Of a stretch of 34,084 bases of DNA, positions 21,940-29,447 are shown piece after piece. Position 1 is the stretch's first letter. Each line of letters starts with the position of its first letter. The notes beneath the pieces were generated by a model, which was not told the DNA's origin, made no database searches, and saw only the letters and a list, made by a program, of their open reading frames with translations. The translations under genes and the position numbers were made by a program. This DNA comes from a virus. Location of the stretch: positions 1 to 34,084 of IMG/VR virus record IMGVR_UViG_3300036651_001316. The stretch is one strand, 5' to 3'.

Positions 21940-22860
21940 ATGCTGATCAACAAAGAGAACCTGGTCGGGGTCTTCATCAACCTCAAGACCACCTTCAACA
22001 AGGCGTTCGAAGCCGCGCCCAGCCAGTGGTCGCTGACCGCGATGCTGGTTCCGTCCGGAAGCAGCCAGAACAACTACGACTGGCTCGACCGCTTCCCCAA
22101 GATGCGCAAGTGGATCGGCGAGAAGGTGATCAAGGCGCTCAAGGCCAACACCTACGCCGTGGTCAACGACGACTGGGAAGCCACCGTGTCGGTGCGCCGC
22201 AACGACATCGAGGACGACAACCTCGGCATCTACGCGCCGATGGCCCAGGACGCCGGCTACAGCGCCAAGACGCTGCCCGACGAGATCGTGTCCGACCTGA
22301 AGAACAACGCCTTCGTCAACAAGTGCTACGACGGCCAGTACTTCTACGACACCGATCACCCGGTCGACGACGGCAACGGCAACACGGTGAGCGTCAGCAA
22401 CAAGGGCACGGCCGCACTGTCCTACGCCACCCTGGCTGACGTGCAGAACAGCTACGGCGCAGCCCGCACCGCGATCATGACCATGAGGGACAACGACGGT
22501 CGTGCGCTCGGTCTGGTGCCGGACGTGCTGGAAGTGCCGCCGGCGCTCGAAGCGGTGGCCAACGTCATCTGCAACAACGACTACCTGGGCGACAAGACCC
22601 CGAACCCCTACAAGGGCACCGCCAAGGTCGTGGTCAACCCGCGCCTGACCAGCGCCACCGCGTGGTTCCTGCACTGCACCAGCCGGCCGGTGAAGCCTTT
22701 CATCTACCAGCAGCGCAAGGCGCCGGTGTTTGTGCAGCAGATCAACCCCGACGCCGACGACGTGTTCAACCGCGGCGAATACAAGTACGGCGCCGAAGCG
22801 CGCGCCGCGGGTGGCTACAGCTTCTGGCAGATGAGCTACGGCTCGACCGGCGCCGGCTGA
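21940..22860 (+). CDS. T: Major head protein, Mu T-like
   Basis: This 306-residue protein matches the Mu gpT major capsid family: the start MLINKENLVGVFINLKTTFN, the GSSQNNYDWLDRFPKMRKWI segment, the VVNDDWEATVSVRRNDIEDD strand motif and YDTDHPV. It forms the icosahedral shell with an HK97-like fold. It has an AGGAG site before ATG 21940. Its gene is followed by a series of hairpins. Confidence 0.95.
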   Translation: MLINKENLVGVFINLKTTFNKAFEAAPSQWSLTAMLVPSGSSQNNYDWLDRFPKMRKWIGEKVIKALKANTYAVVNDDWEATVSVRRNDIEDDNLGIYAPMAQDAGYSAKTLPDEIVSDLKNNAFVNKCYDGQYFYDTDHPVDDGNGNTVSVSNKGTAALSYATLADVQNSYGAARTAIMTMRDNDGRALGLVPDVLEVPPALEAVANVICNNDYLGDKTPNPYKGTAKVVVNPRLTSATAWFLHCTSRPVKPFIYQQRKAPVFVQQINPDADDVFNRGEYKYGAEARAAGGYSFWQMSYGSTGAG

Positions 22861-22878
22861 TAGCACCACGGATGCAAC

Positions 22879-22949
22879 GCCCCAGCGGGGCAATTCCGAG
22901 AGGCCGCAAGGCCTGAGTAGGCCGGCGCCCGGGTGAGCCCGGGCGCCGG
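22879..22949 (+). terminator. Three tandem hairpins after the major head gene
   Basis: Three RNA hairpins follow the capsid stop: 22879-22883 with 22887-22891 (5 bp), 22901-22905 with 22910-22914 (5 bp, GCAA tetraloop) and 22922-22933 with 22938-22949 (perfect 12 bp, four-base loop). No T run follows, so complete termination is unlikely. They may protect the abundant capsid mRNA from 3' decay or partly attenuate downstream expression. Confidence 0.6.
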
Positions 22950-22975
22950 GTACATCACAGACACGAGGAACGCAC

Positions 22976-23281
22976 ATGGCCAACGACAACACGAACACCT
23001 CGCCCGCCTCCAACGGCGCGAAGGCCAAGGTCAAGCAGATCGAAGCGCTGGTGGTGAAGTCGGTCGCGAAGACCTTCCGCCGCATCGGCATGGCCTTCAC
23101 CAACGAAGCGATCCACCTGGACCCGAGCCTGCTGACCGACGAACAGGTGGCGGCGCTGAAGAGCGAGCCCGGCCTGGTGGTCACCCAGGCCACGGTCACC
23201 GTGCCGGTGTCCAAAGGCGCCGCTACCACGCCGGTGGTCACGCCGATCGCTGCTCCGGCCGACGACAAGGCCGCCGAGTAA
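22976..23281 (+). CDS. Mu gp35-like head protein
   Basis: This 101-residue protein matches the small FluMu gp35/HI1506-type protein: the central segment KTFRRIGMAFTNEAIHLDPS followed by LLTDEQVAALKSEPGLVV is characteristic. The N-terminus is low-complexity and the C-terminus Pro/Ala-rich. It is part of the head completion set between T and gp36. The start has a GAGGAACGC ribosome site. Confidence 0.78.
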   Translation: MANDNTNTSPASNGAKAKVKQIEALVVKSVAKTFRRIGMAFTNEAIHLDPSLLTDEQVAALKSEPGLVVTQATVTVPVSKGAATTPVVTPIAAPADDKAAE

Positions 23282-23290
23282 GCCGCCGCC

Positions 23291-23701
23291 ATGAGCTACG
23301 CCGCCCAGGCCGACATCGACAGCCGCTACGGCAGCAACCTGCTGCTCACCATCGCCGACCGCGATGGCGACGGCGTGGTCGACACGGACGCCGTGCTGCT
23401 GGCGCTGGCCGACGCGGACGACGTCATCAACTCGCACCTGGCCGAGCGCTACCAGCTGCCGCTGGCCACCGTGCCACCGCTGCTGGTGAAGGCCGCGGTG
23501 GACCTGGCCGTCTACAACCTGGCAGAGCTGCCCACGGACGAGATGCGCAACCGCTACAACGACGCGCTCAAGGCTCTGAAGAACATCGCCACCGGCGTGC
23601 AGCAGCTGGGCCTGGCCCCGCCGCCGCCCACCACCGGCCAGGCAGCCACGTTCGTCGGGCCGGACCGCAAGTTCGGCCGCAACCAGGTGCGCAACTGGTG
23701 A
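23291..23701 (+). CDS. Mu gp36-like head-completion protein, DUF1320
   Basis: This 136-residue protein fits DUF1320: MSYAAQADIDSRYGSNLLLT, the DADDVINSHLAERYQLPLAT motif and NRYNDALKALKNIATGVQQL. The family is a gp6-like connector protein in the head-tail interface. The C-terminal 25 residues are Pro-rich then basic. Its stop overlaps the following GTG start. Confidence 0.88.
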   Translation: MSYAAQADIDSRYGSNLLLTIADRDGDGVVDTDAVLLALADADDVINSHLAERYQLPLATVPPLLVKAAVDLAVYNLAELPTDEMRNRYNDALKALKNIATGVQQLGLAPPPPTTGQAATFVGPDRKFGRNQVRNW

Positions 23702-24165
23702 GCGGTGTCGGCCTTCAGTTCTCGCTTGATGGCTTCGCTGAGGTACAGCGGCGCGTCAACGCGGTGATCAACATGGACAAGCGCCAGCTGATGGACAGCC
23801 TGGGCGCGGAGGCCGTCACGCAGATCCAGCGGCGCATTACCGACGAGAAGACTTCGCCGGAGGGCGCGGCCTGGCCGAAGTGGTCGGACGCCTACGCGGC
23901 GACCCGCCACGTGGGGCAAAGCCTGCTGGTGTCCGAGCACCACCTGCTGCAGAGCATGACCCACCTGGTCGAGCTGACGGGCAAGGATGTGGACGTGGGC
24001 TCCAACCTGGTCTACGCGGCCATCCAGAACTTCGGCGGTGCGGAGGTCGGCAAGCCCCAGCTGCCGGCGCGTGAGTTCCTCGGCCTGTCCGAGGAAAACC
24101 GCACGGATCTGGCGATGGTGGCCAGCGACTGGCTCGACCAGCACCTGCAAGGGCGTGCGGCATGA
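23698..24165 (+). CDS. Phage virion morphogenesis protein, Mu G-like
   Basis: This 155-residue protein matches the virion morphogenesis (P2 S / Mu G) family: RRITDEKTSPEGAAWPKWSD, LLVSEHHLLQSMTHLV, the YAAIQNFGG motif and the C-terminal ARE-F-GLSEEN pattern. It completes the head or the tail end near the connector. The long upstream open frame is accidental; GTG 23698 (GTGA overlap with the previous stop) is the likely start. Confidence 0.85.
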   Translation: MSGVGLQFSLDGFAEVQRRVNAVINMDKRQLMDSLGAEAVTQIQRRITDEKTSPEGAAWPKWSDAYAATRHVGQSLLVSEHHLLQSMTHLVELTGKDVDVGSNLVYAAIQNFGGAEVGKPQLPAREFLGLSEENRTDLAMVASDWLDQHLQGRAA

Positions 24166-24701
24166 GTCTGCTCACTCACCGACAGGCGATCGTGGACGGC
24201 CTGAAGGCCGCGTTGCCCGGCGTCACCGTCGCCGCGCATCGTGGCCGCTTCGACAGCGCTGCCGAGATCCAGCGTTTTGCAGTGAAGGCACCGCAGGTGC
24301 TGGTGGCCTGCGTCGGCTTTAAGCCGGTGAGTTCGGGCGGTGGCCTGGTGCAGCTGCGCGGCCGCTGGGTGGTGTTCGTGATCACCAAGGATGCGCCCAA
24401 GCTCGAGCGCGACGCCGGCGCGCTTGCGTTGGCCGAGGCGATCGAGCTTTGCGTGGAAGGCAACACCTGGGCGCTGGACAGCCTCTCGGCGCCCACAGAC
24501 ATCGAGGCCCGGAACCTCTATTCCGGCGCGATCGACAAGAACGGCGTGGCGCTGTGGGCCGTCACGTTCGACCAGGTGGACAGCAGCCCCGCCGTGGATG
24601 AGTCGACGCTCGCCGCGTTCCTCACCTTCCACCAGGACATCGATGTGGCGCCGGCAGACGGCCAGATCGATATCACCGAAACCGACACCCTGCCGCAGTA
24701 G
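24162..24701 (+). CDS. Mu gp37-like tail terminator-type protein
   Basis: This 179-residue protein fits the Mu gp37 family (phage Gp37/DUF1834): TH-RQAIVDGLKAALPGVTV at the start, a beta-rich centre (GRWVVFVITKDA) and a C-terminal SRLxx-DID-like segment (HQDIDVAP). The fold resembles tail terminators, which cap the finished tail at the connector side. It overlaps the previous stop by four bases. Confidence 0.82.
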   Translation: MSLLTHRQAIVDGLKAALPGVTVAAHRGRFDSAAEIQRFAVKAPQVLVACVGFKPVSSGGGLVQLRGRWVVFVITKDAPKLERDAGALALAEAIELCVEGNTWALDSLSAPTDIEARNLYSGAIDKNGVALWAVTFDQVDSSPAVDESTLAAFLTFHQDIDVAPADGQIDITETDTLPQ

Positions 24702-24710
24702 GAGCGAGCG

Positions 24711-24914
24711 ATGTCTCTTCCCGAGTTCTACCTGATCCCCAAGGCCGACGTGACCGTGCGTGACCCGGTCAGCGGTAACCCGCTGCCGGCAGAGGGCGCC
24801 AACAAGCCGCGCTCCAGCTACTGGCTGCGTCGCCTGCGCGACGGCGACGTGACCGAGGGCAAGTCGCCCAAGGCCGCCAAGGCGGCATCCACTCCCAACG
24901 GTGAGGCCAAGTAA
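24711..24914 (+). CDS. DUF2635 protein, Mu gp38-like
   Basis: This 67-residue protein matches DUF2635: MSLPEFYLIPKADVTVRDPV with SGNPLPAEGANKPRSSYWLR. Such proteins always lie directly before the sheath gene in Mu-like phages; their role is unknown. The last 20 residues are a Lys/Ala-rich tail. Its stop shares one base with the sheath start, suggesting tight coupling. Confidence 0.85.
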   Translation: MSLPEFYLIPKADVTVRDPVSGNPLPAEGANKPRSSYWLRRLRDGDVTEGKSPKAAKAASTPNGEAK

Positions 24915-26374
24915 TGGACTTCGACACCATCCCCAGCGACATCCGCGTCCCGCTCGCCTACGTCGAGTTCAACAACACGCGCGCCCAGGCCGGGCTGGCC
25001 GAAGACAGCTACACCATCCTGGTGCTGGGCCAGCGCCTGGCTGCCGGCACGGTGCAGGCAGGCGTGCCGACCGAGGTCCTCGGTGCCGCCCAGGCCGAGC
25101 AGTACTTCGGCCGCGGCTCGATGCTCGCCGCCATGCTGGCGGCCCTGAAGAAGGCCAACAGCTATACCCGTGTGGTCGCGATCGCCCTGGACGATGCTCC
25201 GGCCGGCGCCGCGGCTACCGGCACGCTCACCTTCACCGGCGCGGCGACCCAGACGGGCACGCTGAACCTGTATGTCGCCGGCACCAAAGTGCCGGTGGCG
25301 GTCGCTGCCGGCGATGACCCGACCGCCGTGGCCACGGCGGTCGTGGCGGCGATCGGCGCCAACACCCAGCTGCCGGTGACGGCCGCCAATGCCGCGGGCG
25401 TGGTCACGCTGACCGCTCGCCACAAGGGCGAGGCCGGCAACACCCTGGATGTGCGCCTCAACTACTACACCGGCGAGCTGACGCCGGCTGGCCTGCAGGT
25501 GGCCATCGCCGCCATGAGCGGCGGCACCAGCAACCCCGACGTGTCCGACGCGATCGCGGCGATGGGTGACGCCTGGTATCAGGCGATCGTCATGCCCTAC
25601 ACCGACGCGGCCAACCTGACCGCGCTGGAGACCGAGCTGGTCGATCGCTTCGGCGGTATTCGCCAGATCGACGGCATCGCCTACACCGCCTTCCGCGGCA
25701 CCGCCGCCGCCACCGACACCTTCGGCACCGGCCGCAACTCGCTGACGGTGACGTGCATGGGCACGTCGATCGCGCCGCAGCCGCCCTACCTGTGGGCAGC
25801 GGTCAATGCGGCGGTGGCGGCCGCGTCGCTGGCGATCGACCCGGCGCGTCCGCTGCAGACGCTGGCGCTCCCCGGCATCCTGCCGCCGGTGCAGGCGGAC
25901 CAGTTCACCTTCAGCGAGCGCAACCTGCAGCTGCACAGCGGCATCGCCACCCACAAGGTGGATGCGGGCGGCAATGTGCTGATCGAGCGCCAGGTGACGA
26001 TGTACCAAAAGAACGCGTTCAGCATCGCCGATACCAGCTACCTGGACGTCGAGACGATCGCGACGCTGAGCTACATCCGCTTCGTCACCCGCGCGCGGAT
26101 CACCAGCAAGTTCCCGCGGCACAAGCTCGCCGGCGACACGGTCAAGCCGGCGCCCGGCCAGGCGATCGTGACGCCCACCATCCTGCGCGGCGAATTGATC
26201 GCGCTGGCCAGCGACCTAGTCGACGCCGGGCTGATCGAGGACCTGGAGCAGTTCAAGAGCGACCTGGTCGTGCAGATCGATCCCAACAACCCGAACCGGG
26301 CCAACGTGCTGTCGAGTCCGAACCTGGTCAACCAGCTGCGGATCTTCGCCGAGCAGATCCAGTTCATCGTCTGA
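24914..26374 (+). CDS. L: Contractile tail sheath, Mu L-like
   Basis: This 486-residue protein matches the tail sheath family: the start DIRVPLAYVEFNNTRAQAGL, the RGSMLAAMLAALKKANSYTR motif, an exposed beta domain (about 95-190), and the C-terminal SYLDVETIATLSYIRFVTRA region with the FRHKLAGD-type loop. Length is close to Mu L (495). It wraps the tube and contracts on infection. No disruption is seen. Confidence 0.95.
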   Translation: MDFDTIPSDIRVPLAYVEFNNTRAQAGLAEDSYTILVLGQRLAAGTVQAGVPTEVLGAAQAEQYFGRGSMLAAMLAALKKANSYTRVVAIALDDAPAGAAATGTLTFTGAATQTGTLNLYVAGTKVPVAVAAGDDPTAVATAVVAAIGANTQLPVTAANAAGVVTLTARHKGEAGNTLDVRLNYYTGELTPAGLQVAIAAMSGGTSNPDVSDAIAAMGDAWYQAIVMPYTDAANLTALETELVDRFGGIRQIDGIAYTAFRGTAAATDTFGTGRNSLTVTCMGTSIAPQPPYLWAAVNAAVAAASLAIDPARPLQTLALPGILPPVQADQFTFSERNLQLHSGIATHKVDAGGNVLIERQVTMYQKNAFSIADTSYLDVETIATLSYIRFVTRARITSKFPRHKLAGDTVKPAPGQAIVTPTILRGELIALASDLVDAGLIEDLEQFKSDLVVQIDPNNPNRANVLSSPNLVNQLRIFAEQIQFIV

Positions 26375-26389
26375 GAGAGGTAACGACCA

Positions 26390-26752
26390 ATGGCAAAGAT
26401 GTTTGGAAAGGCCGAGGTCTCCAGCGACGGGCAGCGCCTGCTGGTGGATGACGCGAGCAAGCTCAACCTGGGCGGTGTCAAGCGCAATACCGTCAAGGGC
26501 ACCGAGGTGTATGGCTACGCCGAAGAGGCGCAGGAGTCCTCGGTGGAGGTCAACGTGTTCATCGGTGCCGATACCGACCTGGACGCGATCAACAACACGA
26601 CCGATGCCACGATCACTTTCAAGTGCGACAGCGGCCAGTGCTGGGTCCTGCCCCACGCCTGGCTCGAATCGCCGGTCGAGGCTGGCGCCAAGAACACCGG
26701 TGGCCAGGCGCAGCTGAAGTTCGTGGCGGCCAAAGCGGAACGCGTGGCATGA
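26390..26752 (+). CDS. M: Tail tube protein, Mu M-like
   Basis: This 120-residue protein fits the tail tube family: a start with FGKAEVSSDGQRLLVDDASK, a beta-barrel pattern with ESSVEVNVFIGADTDLDAIN and the GGQAQLKFVAAKAE end. It polymerises into the inner tube for DNA passage. It has a GAGAGG site before ATG 26390 and overlaps the chaperone gene by four bases. Confidence 0.93.
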   Translation: MAKMFGKAEVSSDGQRLLVDDASKLNLGGVKRNTVKGTEVYGYAEEAQESSVEVNVFIGADTDLDAINNTTDATITFKCDSGQCWVLPHAWLESPVEAGAKNTGGQAQLKFVAAKAERVA

Positions 26753-27048
26753 GCACGATCAAAGGCACGCTCAAGCATGGGCTGAAGGTCGGCGAGACCC
26801 TCCACAAGGACTACGAAGTCCGCGAGGCAACCACGGCCGATCTGTTCGACGCCGAGGACCAGGCTCCCGTCACCAAGCGCCTGTCTTACAAGGGTGCGCT
26901 GCTGGGTCGCCAGCTGGTGCGCCTGGGCGAGCTATCCGGCCCGATCGACATCGCGATGATCCGCAAGCTGCATCCCGCGGACTTCGAGTTGCTCTGCGAC
27001 GAGATGGACAAGGCCGACAAGCAGGGAAAAGGGGAACCCGGCAGCTGA
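26749..27048 (+). CDS. Tail assembly chaperone, short form (Mu gp41-like)
   Basis: This 99-residue protein fits the Mu gp41 tail assembly family: TIKGTLKHGLKVGETLHKDY, the EVREATTADLFDAEDQAPVT motif, YKGALLGRQLVRLGEL and a C-terminal DFELLCDEMDKADK. It coats the tape measure during tail building. Ribosomes that do not shift at 27024-27030 end at TGA 27046-27048 and make this form, expected to be the major product. Confidence 0.88.
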   Translation: MSTIKGTLKHGLKVGETLHKDYEVREATTADLFDAEDQAPVTKRLSYKGALLGRQLVRLGELSGPIDIAMIRKLHPADFELLCDEMDKADKQGKGEPGS

Positions 27049-27203
27049 GGGAACGCCACCTTCAGGTGCTGATGCTTGGCACCCGCACGGGCTGGAGCCA
27101 CCGGGAAATCACGGCACTGCCGCGCAGCGTGTTCGACCTCTACGTGCACACCCTGACGAACAGGACCGACACCGAGACGAACACGACCGACACCGACGAC
27201 TGA
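26749..27203 (+). CDS. Tail assembly chaperone, -1 frameshift fusion
   Basis: A -1 shift on G GGA AAA (27024-27030) continues from 27030 to TGA 27201-27203, adding 57 residues and giving a 151-residue product. The new part runs RGTRQLRERHLQVLMLGTRT, then GWSHREITALPRSVFDLYVH and a Thr/Asp tail, which looks like a real helical protein and not random frame. No start codon precedes it in that frame, so the shift is the only obvious route. Frameshifted tail chaperones (lambda G-T, P2 E-E') are well known. The fusion would recruit tube subunits to the tape measure. Confidence 0.82.
27024..27030 (+). promoter_or_regulatory. Programmed -1 ribosomal frameshift site
   Basis: The heptamer GGGAAAA is in the correct phase (zero-frame codons GGA AAA) for a classical X XXY YYZ slip, one base different from the lambda GGGAAAG site. 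It lies 16 bases before the zero-frame stop, and the -1 frame stays open 57 codons. The following GGGGAACCC may add to pausing; no strong downstream hairpin was seen, as in many tail chaperone sites. Confidence 0.82.
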
Positions 27204-27207
27204 GGCA

Positions 27208-29043
27208 ATGAGCGATACCCTGAAGCTAGCCATGCGCATCAGCGCCGTCGACCTCTTCAGCGGAGTGCTGCGGCGCTTCCGTTCGGAGATCGGCGGCGCT
27301 GGCGCGCAGGCGAAGGCCATGCAACGCGACTACGACGCGATGATCCGGCACACCTCAGCCGGTCTCAAATCGCTGGCGGTGGCCGACTACGGGTACAACA
27401 AGCTCAAGCCTGCGGTGGCGCAGGCAGCCGATCTGCAGGAGTCGCTGCTGAGCGTGGAGGGCATCCTGCAGGGCGCCCACCCGAACGCCAAGCTGCTGGC
27501 CGACCAGATGGCGAAGGTGCGCGACAACTCGATCGAGGTCGCGAGCCACCTGAAATACAGCGCCACGGCGGTCACCGATGTGACGCGCGAGCTTTACCAG
27601 GGCGGCGTGCCGCTTGAGGCGATCCTGGAAAAGTTCGACAGCAAGGGCAAGCTGGTGCGCCACGGCGCCGCCTACATGACCGAAGTCCTGGCCGAGACCA
27701 AGAAGGAGGACCCGGCCACGGTGGCGATGGACATCGCCAACATCGGCCACAGCTTCCAACTGCGGCCGGACCAGTACGGCGATGCAGCGGACATCATTGC
27801 CAAGGCCAGCGTGACCAGTTCCGGCAGCCTGTCCCAGCTGTTCCACAACCTGGACCAGGTCGGCAGCCGCGCGCACATGTACGGCAACATGGACCTGAAG
27901 TCCACGGCGATCGCGCTGAAGGCCCTGGCGCCGCTGGGCGAGGAGGCCGGCTCAGACCTGGGCGAGTTCCTCTCGCGCATCACCGGCGGCAGCTATCGCG
28001 GCCGCAAATGGATGCAGAAGTCCGGCTTCGACTTCTACGACAAGAAGGGCAATTTCATCGGCCTGGATGAGTCGATCAGCCTGATCCAGAAGCGCACCGA
28101 ACACATGACGCAGGAGCAGCGGAACAAGATGCTGGGCCTGCTGTTCGGGCAGACCGGCGGCAAGGCCGTGACGCAGCTGATCGCGCCGAGCATGCCGGGC
28201 GTCAAGAGCTACTGGGAGATCAAGGACTCCTACAGCCAGCAAGCGGGGTTGGAGCAGCAGAACGACACGTGGGCGAAGGGATTCACGGCCCAGGTGCAGA
28301 AGCTCTCCTCGACGAATGACAGCACGCTCGCCACGCTGTTTGATCCGCTGCTCGGCGACCTCACGACCGCGATCAAGAAAACCAATGAACTGAGTGGCGC
28401 GATCGGCAACCTGGCGACCAAGCATCGCGGTTTTGCCGACACCGTGTCGTATGGCAGTGCCGCGGCGGTTGCCAGTGCCGGCGCCTATGGCGTGTATCGG
28501 TTGGCGCGAGCGGCTGGTCCGGGCGGGCGCTTGTTCAAGGGCCTGCTAGGCCGCGGCGCTGGTGTGGCTGCGGGCATTGCCGAGGGCAAGGCTGTGGAAG
28601 CCGCCACTGGCGTTGTTCCCGTGTTCGTCACCAACTTCCCGCCGAGCTTCGGCGCGGCGAGCACCGTGGCCGACGCGGCGGTTGCGGCAGGCACCGCGGC
28701 CAAGGTCGAGACCACAGTCGCGGGCGGCGCGGGCCTCGCGGGCTGGCTCTCGAAGTTCCCCAAGCTCGGCAGTCTAAGTTCTCTGATGTGGGTGCCGCAC
28801 CCGGATGTCGATCCGGACGAGTTCGGCAGAAAGCTGCAGCACGATTTCAAGGACGACGGCCGCAGCTGGTTTCAGCACTGGGGCGACGTTTTCCACGGTC
28901 GGAAGGGTCAGAACGAACAGACCGAAGTGGGCGGCACGATCAAGATCCAGATCGACCAGGACGGTCGCGCCAAGGTCAAGGACGTCAAGAGCGCCAACCC
29001 GCGCGTGCCGCTGGACGTCGGCATGATGATGATGCTGCCGTGA
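27208..29043 (+). CDS. Tail tape measure protein
   Basis: This 611-residue protein matches the Mu gp42-type tape measure (TP901 core): LQESLLSVEGILQGAHPNAK, then the SATAVTDVTRELYQGGVPLE and AADIIAKASVTSSGSLSQLF segments and EFLSRITGGSYRGRK. Hydrophobic Gly/Ala segments at about 415-500 fit the transmembrane-type region that channels DNA through the membrane. The length sets tail length. ATG 27208 follows the frameshift stop by four bases, with a GAGG site. Confidence 0.9.
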   Translation: MSDTLKLAMRISAVDLFSGVLRRFRSEIGGAGAQAKAMQRDYDAMIRHTSAGLKSLAVADYGYNKLKPAVAQAADLQESLLSVEGILQGAHPNAKLLADQMAKVRDNSIEVASHLKYSATAVTDVTRELYQGGVPLEAILEKFDSKGKLVRHGAAYMTEVLAETKKEDPATVAMDIANIGHSFQLRPDQYGDAADIIAKASVTSSGSLSQLFHNLDQVGSRAHMYGNMDLKSTAIALKALAPLGEEAGSDLGEFLSRITGGSYRGRKWMQKSGFDFYDKKGNFIGLDESISLIQKRTEHMTQEQRNKMLGLLFGQTGGKAVTQLIAPSMPGVKSYWEIKDSYSQQAGLEQQNDTWAKGFTAQVQKLSSTNDSTLATLFDPLLGDLTTAIKKTNELSGAIGNLATKHRGFADTVSYGSAAAVASAGAYGVYRLARAAGPGGRLFKGLLGRGAGVAAGIAEGKAVEAATGVVPVFVTNFPPSFGAASTVADAAVAAGTAAKVETTVAGGAGLAGWLSKFPKLGSLSSLMWVPHPDVDPDEFGRKLQHDFKDDGRSWFQHWGDVFHGRKGQNEQTEVGGTIKIQIDQDGRAKVKDVKSANPRVPLDVGMMMMLP

Positions 29044-29045
29044 TG

Positions 29046-29399
29046 CTACGGACCAACCAGCTTGGAAAAGGTCCAGTAGGCAGTGGGCTTACCCTGCAGG
29101 TGCATTTTGGAAATGCCGCCAGCCGGTTCCTGTTCGATCACAATCGCGTCGCCGGTGAAGAGCTTGATGCAGTCACCGTTGGCTATACCGCCGAACGCAA
29201 GTTGCAGCGCTGCGTCAGAATCCTTTTGGGAGAACAACTCTCCCATGCGCTCGATCGTGGCGCGGTTCTGGCAGCCAACCATTTCCCCAGTCATGTGGCG
29301 AATACCCTCGCCACTCGGCTGTGCGCGAAGTCCGTAAATGCCGAGCGCAATAACTCCGAAAAAGCAGGCCAGAGCCAGATTTTGGATGGTCCCTTTCAT
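29046..29399 (-). CDS. Opposite-strand periplasmic cargo protein (moron)
   Basis: This 117-residue protein is the only minus-strand gene inside the late operon. The N-terminus has a hydrophobic helix (about residues 7-22) that is either a signal anchor or signal peptide; the rest has two cysteines (C43 and C77) spaced for a disulphide and ends with a PTAYWTFSKL motif. Composition is clearly more A/T-rich than its neighbours. It starts at ATG 29399 with GGGGGAC upstream. Placement, opposite strand and composition fit a lysogenic-conversion cargo gene expressed from the prophage, possibly for superinfection exclusion; its function is unknown. Confidence 0.75.
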   Translation of the reverse strand: MKGTIQNLALACFFGVIALGIYGLRAQPSGEGIRHMTGEMVGCQNRATIERMGELFSQKDSDAALQLAFGGIANGDCIKLFTGDAIVIEQEPAGGISKMHLQGKPTAYWTFSKLVGP

Positions 29400-29410
29400 C
29401 GACTGTCCCC

Positions 29411-29447
29411 CATTTGCACCGCCAGGAGCTTAGCAAATGTCCTGGCG
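29411..29447 (+). promoter_or_regulatory. Two mutually exclusive hairpins at the N start
   Basis: CATTTGC (29411-29417) can pair with GCAAATG (29433-29439), burying the ATG of the N-like gene. CGCCAGGA (29420-29427) can pair with TCCTGGCG (29440-29447), burying its AGGAG ribosome site. The arms interleave with no base between 29439 and 29440, so both stems cannot form completely at once. This could set N translation after the interrupted operon segment. The same dyads lie in the upstream region of the opposite-strand gene and could be a protein site. Confidence 0.5.

Noticed and set aside
21790-23292. 500-residue minus-strand open frame opposite the major head gene
   Set aside because: Antisense shadow of gene T and gp35; Val/Gly/His-rich with no recognisable fold.
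22933-23697. Long upstream extension of the virion morphogenesis frame
   Set aside because: It overlaps gp35 and gp36 entirely and is low-complexity; the coupled GTG at 23698 is the natural start.
27027-27033. A AAA GGG as an alternative slippery heptamer
   Set aside because: It does not fit X XXY YYZ in the zero frame; GGGAAAA three bases earlier does.
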